NCBI GenBank assembly: GCA_963506915.1
Contig: CAUORE010000006.1
Coordinates: forward strand, 1 to 64,000
Origin: JABCPE02 sp963506915
GTDB lineage: Bacteria > Bacteroidota > Bacteroidia > Flavobacteriales > Weeksellaceae
DNA: 64,000 nucleotides
Direction of reading: 5' to 3'
Under the pieces are notes generated by a model, which saw only the letters and a list, made by a program, of their open reading frames with translations, was not told the origin of the DNA and did no database searches. Position numbers and translations under genes: made by a program. This document shows, one piece after another, positions 9,420-17,935 of the stretch. How positions within the stretch are numbered: the first letter of the stretch is position 1; each line of letters starts with the position of its first letter.

Positions 9420-10778
9420 TTATTTAGTTGAATTTTTGTTCCATTTAGGGTAGAAAGAACATTTTTGATAACGCTTATCTATTGATATGAAAGTATCAGG
9501 AAGCTGTTCTTTAGCCCATTTTTCCAGCATTTCGTTTTTCTTCTTGTTGAGAGCCATATTCTTCACTCTTTCAAAATCAGTAGCAAGGTCTACTTGGTGG
9601 GCAGGAATCACATCTTCTATTTTTATGAATATTACAGCTTTTTTTCTATTGTGCTCATCTTCAAATACATCTGTGATATCTCCTTTGTTATAACCTGCAA
9701 TGTGGTAAGAGATAGATGGAGAAAGGTTTAGCTTTTCCTGTTTGTAGCCTCCATCTTCGCCAAGGATTATCCCTGCATTGTATTTTGTGCTTTTGTCATC
9801 AGAATACTTTGTGGCAGCTTCTTTGAAAGTGATTTTTCCGTTTACGATTCTTTTTCGGATGTCTTCCATCTCTTTTTTAGCTGCTTCTATTTCCTCTGCA
9901 TTTGGAGTGTTTTTTATAAGGATATGTCTGACATCATATATTTTTCCTGATTTTTTTATAAGCTGAATGATGTGATATCCGTATTCTGTTTCTACGGGGT
10001 CTGATATTTCACCTTCTTGCAGGTTGAGAGCTGCCGCCTCGAAAGGTTTTACCATTGTTCCTTTAGAAACATTTTTGTAAAGCCCGCCATTGGGTGCTGA
10101 GTTTTCATCCTCGGAGTAGATTCTAGCCTGAGTTTCAAAGTCCTCTCCGTTTAGGATGTCTTGTTTGATTTTTTTCAGCTTATCTATAATCTCCTGTCTG
10201 TGTTTATCATTTAGTTTAGGATACATCACGATTTGAGACAAGATGATTTCCTCTTTTACCTCTGGTAATTGGTATTTATAAGTATTATAAAAATCTGTTA
10301 CTTCACTCGGTGTGATATCTGCTTTTTCCGTAATTCTAGCAAATTTACTTTGTCCGTAGTAGCTGTCAGAGTCTATTTTTTCTATCATACTTTTCATTTC
10401 AGCCGAATTTCTGAATTTGTATGTATCCAGCATCGCTTTTTCAGAAGGGAACTGACCAAGGATTTGGTTATATTTATTATTAACCTGTTCTTTTATTTCC
10501 TTGCTTCTGTTCGGGATTAGAGTATCTTTTTTTGCATGATATACTAGAAGTCTGTTATTTAGTAAGCTTTCTACAACTTCACAATTATCACCAGAAATCT
10601 TCTCACCCATTTGTTTTGCATGGTTTTCTTGCTCTGTGATGTCTGATTCCAAAACGATTTCATTTCCAATCACCGCAGCGATACCATCCACAAGCTGTCC
10701 TTTTTGCAGCTGTGCATTTATTTGAGCGGATAATAGTACGATTCCCAGCAGTAATGCCTTTTTGATATTTTTTATCAT
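9420..10778 (-). CDS. SurA-like periplasmic peptidyl-prolyl isomerase
   Basis: The 452-residue protein begins with a signal peptide (cleavage probably after QINAQ) and continues with a SurA-type N-terminal chaperone domain (LVDGIAAVIGNEIVLESDI). Two parvulin (PpiC) domains follow: one around residues 175-275 (EIILSQIV, EDENSAPNGGLYK, VETEYGYHIIQL) and a second around 280-390 (YDVRHILIKNTP, KYSDDKSTKYNAG). Such proteins help fold outer-membrane barrels in the periplasm, here likely clients such as OmpA and SprA-type proteins. It has its own candidate promoter at 10801-10808 and a terminator just past its end. The symbol surA is withheld because Bacteroidetes carry several paralogues. Confidence 0.85.
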   Translation of the reverse strand: MIKNIKKALLLGIVLLSAQINAQLQKGQLVDGIAAVIGNEIVLESDITEQENHAKQMGEKISGDNCEVVESLLNNRLLVYHAKKDTLIPNRSKEIKEQVNNKYNQILGQFPSEKAMLDTYKFRNSAEMKSMIEKIDSDSYYGQSKFARITEKADITPSEVTDFYNTYKYQLPEVKEEIILSQIVMYPKLNDKHRQEIIDKLKKIKQDILNGEDFETQARIYSEDENSAPNGGLYKNVSKGTMVKPFEAAALNLQEGEISDPVETEYGYHIIQLIKKSGKIYDVRHILIKNTPNAEEIEAAKKEMEDIRKRIVNGKITFKEAATKYSDDKSTKYNAGIILGEDGGYKQEKLNLSPSISYHIAGYNKGDITDVFEDEHNRKKAVIFIKIEDVIPAHQVDLATDFERVKNMALNKKKNEMLEKWAKEQLPDTFISIDKRYQKCSFYPKWNKNSTK

Positions 10779-10800
10779 ATTTTTACTAAAATTAGTTCGA

Positions 10801-10808
10801 CAAAATTA
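10801..10808 (-). promoter_or_regulatory. Candidate -7 promoter element of the SurA-like gene
   Basis: The minus strand reads TAATTTTG, matching TAnnTTTG, about 22 bases upstream of the start codon at 10778. No clear -33 element is visible. Confidence 0.4.
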
Positions 10809-10852
10809 AATTTCTTTGTGAGAAAATCTAAATTTTTTATTATAATTATTTC

Positions 10853-11779
10853 TTAAATTTTCAAATCCACCTCAAAAGTGGTAAGTTCTTGGAATTTTTT
10901 GATTCTTTGTTTCAGAATCATAGGAGAGACTTCCAGAAGTTTTTCCGTTCCGAATTTTTCTACCGTGAAAGAAGCCATTGCAGAGCCCACTATCACAGCT
11001 GTTTTCATGTTTTCAAAGGAAATGCTTTTTGTGGCAGCCAGATGTGCTGCAAAACCTCCTGCGAAAGTGTCTCCCGCTCCTGTAGGGTCAAAAACCTCCT
11101 CCAAAGGCAGGGCAGGAATAGCGAAAACTTTTCCTTCACTGAATAATAATGCTCCATGCTCGCCTTTTTTGATGATGACATATTTAGGGCCCATTTTATG
11201 GATTTTTTGAGCAGCTTTTGGTAGAGAATATTCTCCAGAAAGCTGTCGTGCCTCTTCATCATTTATCGTGATGACATCAGATTTCGCAATGACCTCCATC
11301 AGTAAATCCCAAGTGTGGTTCATCCAAAAATTCATGGTGTCTAGAATCACCAGTTTAGGGCGGCAAGACATGCCGTTTAGAACTGACAGCTGTGTGCTAG
11401 GGTGAAGATTTCCTAAAAGCAGGATGTCATAATTTTTACAATGTTCAGGAATTTTTGGTTCGAATTTTTCTAAAACATTCAGTTCTGTAGCCATAGTATC
11501 TCTGGAATTCAGGTCGTTATGATACTTTCCTGCCCAGAAAAAAGTTTTTTCATTAGGGAAAATTTCTATTCCTTCTATATTGATATTTCTGTTTGTCAAT
11601 AAATCCAAATATTCCTGTGGAAAATCTCCACCAACGACAGAAACTAGACTGACATTAGCATTTAAAACGGAAGCGGAAAGCCCTATATAAGTAGCCGCAC
11701 CACCTAGGATTTTATCTGTTTTTCCAAAAGGAGTCTCAATAGCATCAAAAGCTACAGTTCCTACTGCCAAAAGATTCAT
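10853..11779 (-). CDS. PfkB-family sugar or nucleoside kinase
   Basis: The 308-residue protein belongs to the ribokinase/PfkB family of cytoplasmic kinases. The N-terminal glycine pair GGAATYIGLSA marks the substrate site, and the C-terminal signature DPTGAGDTFAGG at about residues 232-243 holds the catalytic aspartate and anion hole. The substrate cannot be read from the sequence; ribose, adenosine, fructose and others are all possible. It begins 25 nt downstream of gldD on the same strand, so the two may be co-transcribed, although a functional link to gliding is not evident. No terminator is visible between it and the SurA-like gene. Confidence 0.85.
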   Translation of the reverse strand: MNLLAVGTVAFDAIETPFGKTDKILGGAATYIGLSASVLNANVSLVSVVGGDFPQEYLDLLTNRNINIEGIEIFPNEKTFFWAGKYHNDLNSRDTMATELNVLEKFEPKIPEHCKNYDILLLGNLHPSTQLSVLNGMSCRPKLVILDTMNFWMNHTWDLLMEVIAKSDVITINDEEARQLSGEYSLPKAAQKIHKMGPKYVIIKKGEHGALLFSEGKVFAIPALPLEEVFDPTGAGDTFAGGFAAHLAATKSISFENMKTAVIVGSAMASFTVEKFGTEKLLEVSPMILKQRIKKFQELTTFEVDLKI

Positions 11780-11804
11780 TTGATTGTAAGTGTATGTATT
11801 TTAA

Positions 11805-12365
11805 TTATTTATGTTTCCACTCGAAGGTTTCTATCATATGCATCAAGTCTTTCTTGATGTATTCTACCGCAGGTTGTAGAGAGTCTGGTCTTGGTCTAGA
11901 TTTAAAGTATAAATTAGCCGTTACGAAATGGTGCGTGCTGTCCGTGATATAGATTTGGATATTAGACGCAGACTGTCCTTTCAATTCGTAAAAGTTTCCA
12001 AAGACTCTTTTTTCTGGATAAGAAAAAGATTTAGTATCTATTGCAGAAGCCCTGATGGTGTGTTCGTAGACCATTTTTTCTACTTCTTTTATATGTAGAT
12101 TAAAATCATTTTTGATAGGGAAATAAGTTACAAAAATATTGGCTCTCATCGTAGGATAAACTACATTGTACCAGCAAGCCTGCTTTGCTTGGTGTATTTT
12201 TGCAAAGTCTGAATACTCAAATGAAAACGAACATTCTGAAGAGAATGGAACATATTTAGCCTCAGGATACTCTAGCCTGAGTTCTCCCTTTGGTTTGGGC
12301 TGAGCATCATTACTACATGAAACAAAAAAAGTAAGTATGAAGCTTAAAAATAAATATCTAAACAT
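11805..12365 (-). CDS. gldD: Gliding motility lipoprotein GldD
   Basis: The 186-residue protein has a lipoprotein signal with the lipobox FVSC followed by SNDAQPKPKGELRLEYP; the PKPKGxLRLEYP stretch is characteristic of GldD. GldD is one of the Gld proteins needed for gliding and type IX secretion in Flavobacterium johnsoniae and is expected to be lipid-anchored in the envelope. The length agrees with the family. sprA at the other end of this window is the translocon gene of the same secretion system. A TATTTTTG element at 12370-12377 lies so close to the start codon that a leaderless transcript is possible. Confidence 0.9.
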   Translation of the reverse strand: MFRYLFLSFILTFFVSCSNDAQPKPKGELRLEYPEAKYVPFSSECSFSFEYSDFAKIHQAKQACWYNVVYPTMRANIFVTYFPIKNDFNLHIKEVEKMVYEHTIRASAIDTKSFSYPEKRVFGNFYELKGQSASNIQIYITDSTHHFVTANLYFKSRPRPDSLQPAVEYIKKDLMHMIETFEWKHK

Positions 12366-12369
12366 TCCG

Positions 12370-12377
12370 CAAAAATA
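12370..12377 (-). promoter_or_regulatory. Candidate gldD promoter element, very close to the start codon
   Basis: The minus strand reads TATTTTTG here, a match to TAnnTTTG. Transcription would begin about seven bases downstream, at or next to the gldD ATG (12365), giving a leaderless mRNA. In this AT-rich intergenic region a chance match cannot be excluded. Confidence 0.3.
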
Positions 12378-12451
12378 AGAATTTATATCAAATAAGAAAG
12401 AGTAGAAATAAATAAAGTAATTTAGAATGATTAAAAATAAAGAAAAAATTA

Positions 12452-12459
12452 TACATTTG
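12452..12459 (+). promoter_or_regulatory. Candidate -7 promoter element of the cupin-methyltransferase pair
   Basis: TACATTTG matches TAnnTTTG and lies 31 bases upstream of the cupin ATG. The region between the divergent gldD and cupin genes (12366-12489) has no other recognisable element. Confidence 0.5.
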
Positions 12460-12489
12460 TAAATTCAAATTTAAAAATATTTCAAAGAA

Positions 12490-12834
12490 ATGAAGACAGC
12501 ATCAATTTATCAAGATTTAGAATTTAATGAAAATAAGCCAGCAATAAAGGCGATTTTGGAGACAGATTTTACGAAAGAAATCAGAATCCTAATGCGGGAA
12601 AACCAAGAAATGAAAGAGCATCAGACGCCTTTTCCTATTGTGGTGGAACTGCTGGAGGGAGAAATTATTTTTGGTGTAGAAGGACAGAATTACGAAGTTA
12701 AAAAAGGAGATTTATTGACTTTGTCAGGAGGCGTTCCGCATAATCTCATTGCGAAAAAAGAAAGCGTTATTCGTTTGACGCTTAGTAAGTTAGATTCATC
12801 AAAAAGAGTAGAGGGCGTTGCCGAAAAATCCTAA
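12490..12834 (+). CDS. Cupin-fold protein
   Basis: This 114-residue protein is a single small cupin barrel. The segment from about residue 38 to 92 has the two cupin motifs in outline: EHQTPFPIVVELLEGEI and later KGDLLTLSGGVPHNL. The first motif keeps only one obvious histidine, the second has the usual PHN, so a metal site is plausible but incomplete. Function cannot be predicted from the fold. Its stop is 3 nt before the start of the adjoining methyltransferase gene, so the two form an operon, and a terminator follows at 13623. Confidence 0.75.
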   Translation: MKTASIYQDLEFNENKPAIKAILETDFTKEIRILMRENQEMKEHQTPFPIVVELLEGEIIFGVEGQNYEVKKGDLLTLSGGVPHNLIAKKESVIRLTLSKLDSSKRVEGVAEKS

Positions 12835-12837
12835 ATC

Positions 12838-13617
12838 ATGAGCAAAGAACAAAATATGAATACCAGCCAAGGTCATTGGATTTTGGCAAAAATGGGCAAA
12901 CGAGTGCTGCGCCCAGGAGGGAAGGAGCTGAGTATGAAGATGATAGAGGGACTGAATATCACTTCAAATGATGATGTGGTGGAGTTCGCGCCAGGATTGG
13001 GATTTACAGCAGGAATTACACTTAGTAAAAATCCTAAAAGCTATACAGGCGTAGAACTGAATGAAGAAGCGGCAGGCATTCTCAAAAACAGGCTGAAAGG
13101 AAAGGATTTTAAAATTATCATCGGAAATGCGGCGGAGTCCACCTTGGAGAGTAATAGTGTGGATAAAGTCTATGGAGAGGCGATGCTTACAATGCATGCA
13201 GACCACAGAAAATCGGAAATTATCCGTGAAGCTTACCGAATTTTGAAACCTGGCGGATTCTACGGAATTCATGAACTTGGACTTACACCAAATGAGATAC
13301 CAACGGAGAAAAAAGCCGAAATCCAAAAGGAACTAGCACTGGCAATAAAAGTCAATGCTCGTCCATTAACCGTTTCCGAATGGACAGAACTTTTAGAAAA
13401 AGAAGGTTTTTCTGTGGTGAAAATAGAAACCAACCCAATGCATTTATTAGAACCCAAAAGAATAATAGATGATGAGGGATTTTTCAGAACGGTGAAAATT
13501 TTCTTTAACATAATGGCCAATCCATCTGCTAGGAAAAGAATCCTTGCGATGAGAAAAGTTTTCCGTGATAATGCACAAAACCTAAATGCCGTGGCGATTA
13601 TCGCACAGAAAAAATAA
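12838..13617 (+). CDS. Class I SAM-dependent methyltransferase
   Basis: The 259-residue protein has the Rossmann-type methyltransferase core: motif I VVEFAPGLGFTAGI at about residues 42-55, an acidic strand end YTGVELNEEA, a motif-IV-like region VDKVYGEAML and LKPGGFYGIHELG after it. The phrase RILKPGG is typical of the UbiE/Cfa-like methyltransferase group. The substrate is unknown; the genome neighbour is a cupin and not a menaquinone or lipid pathway gene. An internal Met at residue 7 could also serve as the start. Confidence 0.8.
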   Translation: MSKEQNMNTSQGHWILAKMGKRVLRPGGKELSMKMIEGLNITSNDDVVEFAPGLGFTAGITLSKNPKSYTGVELNEEAAGILKNRLKGKDFKIIIGNAAESTLESNSVDKVYGEAMLTMHADHRKSEIIREAYRILKPGGFYGIHELGLTPNEIPTEKKAEIQKELALAIKVNARPLTVSEWTELLEKEGFSVVKIETNPMHLLEPKRIIDDEGFFRTVKIFFNIMANPSARKRILAMRKVFRDNAQNLNAVAIIAQKK

Positions 13618-13622
13618 TGAAC

Positions 13623-13650
13623 AAAGCCTATTTTTATAGGCTTTTTTGTT
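13623..13650 (+). terminator. Intrinsic terminator after the methyltransferase gene
   Basis: AAAGCCTA at 13623-13630 pairs with TAGGCTTT at 13637-13644 and is followed by a T-run. It lies between two convergent genes, the methyltransferase and the ABC exporter. Confidence 0.8.
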
Positions 13651-13651
13651 T

Positions 13652-15388
13652 TTATTTATCTTTCTGCTTTTTATTTAAATCAGTGTAGTAACCGCCTTTG
13701 TTTAGGAGTTCTTGGTGAGTTCCCATTTCTACGATTTCGCCCTGATGCATCACGATGATTTTATCTGCTTTTTCTATCGTGGAGAGCCTGTGCGCGATGA
13801 TGATGGAAGTCCTGTTTTTAGTGATTTTTTCTGTTGCTTTTTGAATCAGTTTTTCGGATTCGTGGTCTATGGAAGAAGTCGCTTCATCTAGAATGAGTAT
13901 TTTAAGGTTAGCTAAATAAGCCCTTAGAAAAGATAGTAACTGTCTCTGTCCCAGTGAAATGGAGGAACCTCTTTCGCTTACGATGAAATGATATCCATTG
14001 GGCAGTTTTTCTATGAAATCATTGACTTCTATTTCTTCCGCTGCCTTTTTTATTTCATCTAATGTGATATTTTTATTCCCTAATGTAAGGTTTTCTGCAA
14101 TGCTTTCTTGGAATAGGAAAACATCTTGCAGAACCACACCTATCTGGCTTCTGTAGTGGTATAGCTCGTAATCGTAGATATCGGTATCATCTACTAAAAT
14201 TTGCCCATCAGTAATGTCATAAAGCCTTGTAATTAGGCTGATTATGGTAGATTTTCCTGCGCCAGTAGCACCTACGATGGCCACGGTTTCGCCTGGATTT
14301 ACAGTAAAATTTATTCCTTTTAGTACTTGCTGCTTTTCATCATAGGCGAATTTTACATTTCTAAACTCTATTTTTCCTTCCAAAGATTCTTTTTTGATAG
14401 TTCCTTTGTTCGGAGTGAGGTTTTCTTCCTCGTTCATGATTTTTAGAACTCGCTCGGCTCCTACCAGCCCTCTTTGGATATTGTTAAATCTATCGGCTAT
14501 CTGTCGTAATGGTCTGACTAATAGTGAAATAAACTGAATGAAAGCGATGATATCTCCTGCGCCCACTTCTTTACCATTGATAACATTATAACCCGCATAA
14601 ACCAAGATAGTGCCGATGAATAGCGAGGCAAGTAAATCCACAACGGGAAAGAACAGAGAAAAATAAAATACCGTTTTCAGTAAGGCATTTTTCAGTTCTA
14701 TATTGATTTTGTCAAATTTGTCAAATTCTGCTTTCTGTCTGTTAAATACTTGAATAATGGACATTCCAGCCAGTCTTTCCTGCACAAAACTGTTTTGGAC
14801 AGAAGTAAGATTTCGTTCCGTAGAAAACGAGACTTTTAGTTTTTTCTGAAAAAATCTTGTGATAAGATACATCAGAGGAAGCATTAACAAGACAATGTAG
14901 CTGAGTTCCTTATTCACCATAAACATAGTCCCGATGACCATCACCACGCGCAGAACATCACCAAAAACCATCAGAAAACCATCTGTATAGACCACCGCTA
15001 CGGTTTCTACATCTCCCACGGCACGAGTGACCAGACTCCCAATCGGAGTTTTGTCAAAAAATGAAGTTTTGAAATGAATCAACTTCGCATAAAGGCGTTC
15101 GCGGATGTCCCGAATCACCGATTGAGCAATGAAATTAGAAAGATAATACAGCATCACCTGCAGGAAAGTTTCCAAAAGAACCAGCCCTAATAGCAGATAA
15201 ATCCCGTTCATCAGCTCTGTTCGGCTTTTTTCTTTGATAATGACCAAATCCACTATTTCTTTGGTAAGAATAGGTCGGTAGGTGGAGATAAACGCCACTG
15301 CAAGGGAAATAAGCAAAGTGATGATGAACCACTTTTTAAATTTCAGTCCGATGAAAAATAATTTTTTTATGATAGTGCTGTTGCTCAT
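13652..15388 (-). CDS. ABC exporter, fused permease and ATPase (MsbA/multidrug type)
   Basis: The 578-residue protein is a half-transporter: six membrane segments in residues 1-310, then an ATPase domain. The Walker A motif is GATGAGKST, the Walker B is ILILDEATSSID and the H-loop is IIIAHRLSTIE. The signature motif reads SLGQRQ in place of the classic LSGGQ, a variant common in this exporter subgroup. It is expected to act as a dimer exporting a lipid or drug; the substrate is not predictable. It begins 24 nt after the Pif1-type helicase gene, so co-transcription is likely although the functions seem unrelated. Confidence 0.87.
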   Translation of the reverse strand: MSNSTIIKKLFFIGLKFKKWFIITLLISLAVAFISTYRPILTKEIVDLVIIKEKSRTELMNGIYLLLGLVLLETFLQVMLYYLSNFIAQSVIRDIRERLYAKLIHFKTSFFDKTPIGSLVTRAVGDVETVAVVYTDGFLMVFGDVLRVVMVIGTMFMVNKELSYIVLLMLPLMYLITRFFQKKLKVSFSTERNLTSVQNSFVQERLAGMSIIQVFNRQKAEFDKFDKINIELKNALLKTVFYFSLFFPVVDLLASLFIGTILVYAGYNVINGKEVGAGDIIAFIQFISLLVRPLRQIADRFNNIQRGLVGAERVLKIMNEEENLTPNKGTIKKESLEGKIEFRNVKFAYDEKQQVLKGINFTVNPGETVAIVGATGAGKSTIISLITRLYDITDGQILVDDTDIYDYELYHYRSQIGVVLQDVFLFQESIAENLTLGNKNITLDEIKKAAEEIEVNDFIEKLPNGYHFIVSERGSSISLGQRQLLSFLRAYLANLKILILDEATSSIDHESEKLIQKATEKITKNRTSIIIAHRLSTIEKADKIIVMHQGEIVEMGTHQELLNKGGYYTDLNKKQKDK

Positions 15389-15412
15389 ATTTCGTGTAAA
15401 ATGTAAATAAAA

Positions 15413-17545
15413 CTATAAATTCTTATTGCTCAGGTATTTGTAATGATTCCAAAGCAGCCTAATCTCATGATAGTCAAAATCATCAGGGAGGATTTCTTTC
15501 CATTCATTCAGGCTGTTTTGTGGCTGAGCGTTAAAAGTTTTTTCAAAAATACTTATTTTTTCAGAACTTATAATTCTAGATAAATCCAAAACGCCCTGAT
15601 CAGCGAATTTAGCCAAATGTCCTACGATGGTGCTGGGCGCGAGGGCTCTTTCTTTCGCTATTTCATCAATGTTTTTCCCTTGTTCAAAGAGTTTGTAGGT
15701 GATGATATGAGTCGGAATTTTTGCGATTTTTGTGCTAATTTTCTCATCTTTATCAGCATCAAATAACTCCGTTTCTAAAAGTTTCGTTAATTTCAAATCA
15801 TTTAAATAATCTTCCGTGTCACTCAGCCAGATTTTGAGAAATTCATTATGTTCTTTAAGACCTTTTTCATTTTTTATCTCGGAATAAAACTGTTTCAAAG
15901 GCTCAAAAACTTGGTCTTTTATTTTCTCAAAGAAAAAATGGACTCCGCCTTTTGCTTTCCTTTCTATTTCTTGCCATTCTTCTTGTCCGTGTGTGAATTT
16001 GGTCGCTTTTTGAAGCAGGATTTTCTCAAATTTTTCACAGACTTTTATTAGTTCTTTTATATTGGTTTTCAGTGAGATATATAGAGTTTGAGTTTTCTCT
16101 TTGCTGAGTTTCTTTGAGCTTTTCGCAATATCATACCAATCTTCCAGAGATTGTAAGAACCAGCCGCAATCGGTGTATTTTAGGACTTTTTTGATGCTGT
16201 AATGGTATTTTTCAGCCTCTATGATTTGTTCTATTTTGTCATTCGCCTTTGTATCTTCCTGAAAATGAGATATTCTATCATCTTTGAAAATAACCGAAGG
16301 TGTGATTTTGGATTTTAGATAAATCCCTTCCAAAGTCCTGCATCGAGAAAGTGCCACATAGACCTGCCCAGAGGTGAAACTCTGCCCAGCATCTATGATA
16401 AGCCTGTCAAAAGTGAGTCCTTGACTTTTGTGGATGGTAACTGCCCACGCCAAACGGATAGGCAGCTGCTCAAAACTTCCAGTGACTTCTTCTTTTATCT
16501 GTTTGTCCTCTCCCAGAGTGTATTTTTTCTGTTCCCAGACTTCTTTTTTTATTTCTAGTTCCTCATCGCTTCCATCCAGAATTGCGAAAACTTTATCTTC
16601 TGTAAGGCGTGATATTTCGGCGAGTTTGCCGTTGTAGTATTTTCTGTCGCCAGAAGTGTCATTTCGGATAAACATCACCTGCGCACCTACTTTCAGTTCC
16701 AAAGTTTCATCATTTGGAAACATATTTTCCTTAAAATCTCCGAAAACAGAAGCGTTATAGAAAAATGAAGGCGTTTTTAACTCGTTGATTTTCTTTTGGT
16801 TAATGCTGTCCGCCATTTTGTTATGTGAACAGAGATGAACGAAAGCTTCTCCATTAGGCTCAAAATCAGGGAAATACCTTTTGTTTAACTTATTGAAATC
16901 CACCAATTTGCTGTTTCCATCACGAATCGCATTCAGCAGGTCTAAAAATTCTTTATCTTTTTGCCTAAAAACCTCGGTCAGCTCTATCGTTAGTAAATCC
17001 ATTTCCTCCAAAGCTTTAGCATTAAAGAAGAAAGGCGAGGAGTAGTACCGCTGAAGGATATACTCGCTGTCTTCCCGAATAACAGGCGGAAGCTGGAATA
17101 AATCTCCCACGAAAAGCAGCTGCACACCTCCGAATTTCTGCTGATTTCTTCGGGCTGTCCTAAGGGCAAAATCCATCATATCTAGGACATCAGCTCTGAG
17201 CATAGAAACTTCGTCTATGATGATGATTTCCACCTCGCGCAGGAGTTTTAGTTTGTCTTTTCTGTATCTGAAATGAGGAAGCAGGTCTGAAATGTTATTA
17301 GCAATATTAGCATCTACCCTGTCTACCGTAGGGACAAAGGGTCTGAGAGGTAGCCCAAACATAGAGTGGATAGTGACACCGCCAGCATTGATAGCCGTGA
17401 TGCCTGTGGGAGCCACTATGATATGATTTTTCCGAGATTTCTTCACGAAATCATTCAGAAAGGTGGTTTTTCCTGTTCCCGCCCTCCCTGTAAGGAAAAC
17501 ATTACGATTGGTATTTTCTATTAAATCAAATATATGCTCATTCAT
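15413..17545 (-). CDS. Pif1-type superfamily 1B helicase with C-terminal HTH domain
   Basis: The 710-residue protein begins with a Pif1/RecD-like helicase core: Walker A FLTGRAGTGKTTF at residues 18-30, motif Ia APTGITAINAGG, Walker B EIIIIDEVSML, motif III LFVGDLFQLPPV, and motif VI-like sequences ending VYVALSRCRTLEG at about residues 390-402. Pif1 helicases unwind DNA 5' to 3' and clear G-quadruplexes and stalled forks. The C-terminal third is coiled and ends in a helix-turn-helix-like segment (HIITYKLFEQGKNIDEIAKER) resembling the HTH found at the end of RecQ proteins. This arrangement is frequent in Bacteroidetes. A terminator at 17577-17603 separates it from the gene upstream. Confidence 0.85.
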   Translation of the reverse strand: MNEHIFDLIENTNRNVFLTGRAGTGKTTFLNDFVKKSRKNHIIVAPTGITAINAGGVTIHSMFGLPLRPFVPTVDRVDANIANNISDLLPHFRYRKDKLKLLREVEIIIIDEVSMLRADVLDMMDFALRTARRNQQKFGGVQLLFVGDLFQLPPVIREDSEYILQRYYSSPFFFNAKALEEMDLLTIELTEVFRQKDKEFLDLLNAIRDGNSKLVDFNKLNKRYFPDFEPNGEAFVHLCSHNKMADSINQKKINELKTPSFFYNASVFGDFKENMFPNDETLELKVGAQVMFIRNDTSGDRKYYNGKLAEISRLTEDKVFAILDGSDEELEIKKEVWEQKKYTLGEDKQIKEEVTGSFEQLPIRLAWAVTIHKSQGLTFDRLIIDAGQSFTSGQVYVALSRCRTLEGIYLKSKITPSVIFKDDRISHFQEDTKANDKIEQIIEAEKYHYSIKKVLKYTDCGWFLQSLEDWYDIAKSSKKLSKEKTQTLYISLKTNIKELIKVCEKFEKILLQKATKFTHGQEEWQEIERKAKGGVHFFFEKIKDQVFEPLKQFYSEIKNEKGLKEHNEFLKIWLSDTEDYLNDLKLTKLLETELFDADKDEKISTKIAKIPTHIITYKLFEQGKNIDEIAKERALAPSTIVGHLAKFADQGVLDLSRIISSEKISIFEKTFNAQPQNSLNEWKEILPDDFDYHEIRLLWNHYKYLSNKNL

Positions 17546-17576
17546 AGGCTCGTGTGGTGTATTTTGCTAAAAACAA

Positions 17577-17603
17577 AACGAATAGAAATTGGTTCTATTC
17601 GTT
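17577..17603 (-). terminator. Intrinsic terminator after the MoxR cluster
   Basis: AACGAATAGAA at 17577-17587 pairs perfectly with TTCTATTCGTT at 17593-17603 around a 5-base loop. The minus-strand transcript continues with a T-rich run. It ends the transcript that includes the frameshifted monooxygenase gene at 17610-17902. Confidence 0.8.
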
Positions 17604-17609
17604 GAATTT

Positions 17610-17902
17610 CTAATGAAATTTATTATTGCCTTTATAAACAATCACTTCTGCATTCTTTTCTTTGACCAAATCTACGAAATTGATAAAATGTTCCGACTGG
17701 TTATGCAGGTTTGGGCATCTTGGCTTTCCCAAGTTTCACTCATGATGAAATGCCCTTTGGTATCTATATCTTCTATCAGATTGTACTTGATACAGCCTTT
17801 TTCTTTTCGGCTTTCTTCTACTAAAACTTTTAAGCTGTCAAGGATTTTGGATACTTGTTCAGCCTTGAATTTTATCAGTGCAATTACTTCTAAATTTTTC
17901 AT
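17610..17902 (-). pseudogene. ABM-type monooxygenase, frameshifted
   Basis: The gene encodes a small dimeric alpha-beta barrel protein of the antibiotic biosynthesis monooxygenase (putative quinol monooxygenase) family, normally about 95-100 residues. The frame from ATG at 17902 reads KNLEVIALIKFK through SETWESQDA and then runs into an unrelated tail and a stop near 17672. The natural C-terminal half, LHNQSEHFINFVD through VIVYKGNN, is present in another frame and ends at a TAG at 17610-17612. Restoring one base near the CCCAAACC tract (about 17710) would join the halves. A homopolymer deletion, real or from sequencing, is the likely cause. It lies 33 nt downstream of moxR. Confidence 0.75.
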
Positions 17903-17935
17903 AAAGAAAAAAAATATCTTCCACAAAGATACTAA

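Noticed and set aside
13652..15388. Unusual SLGQRQ signature in the ABC exporter as a sign of inactivation
   Set aside because: This variant is common among MsbA and multidrug-type exporters, and Walker A, Walker B and H-loop are intact.
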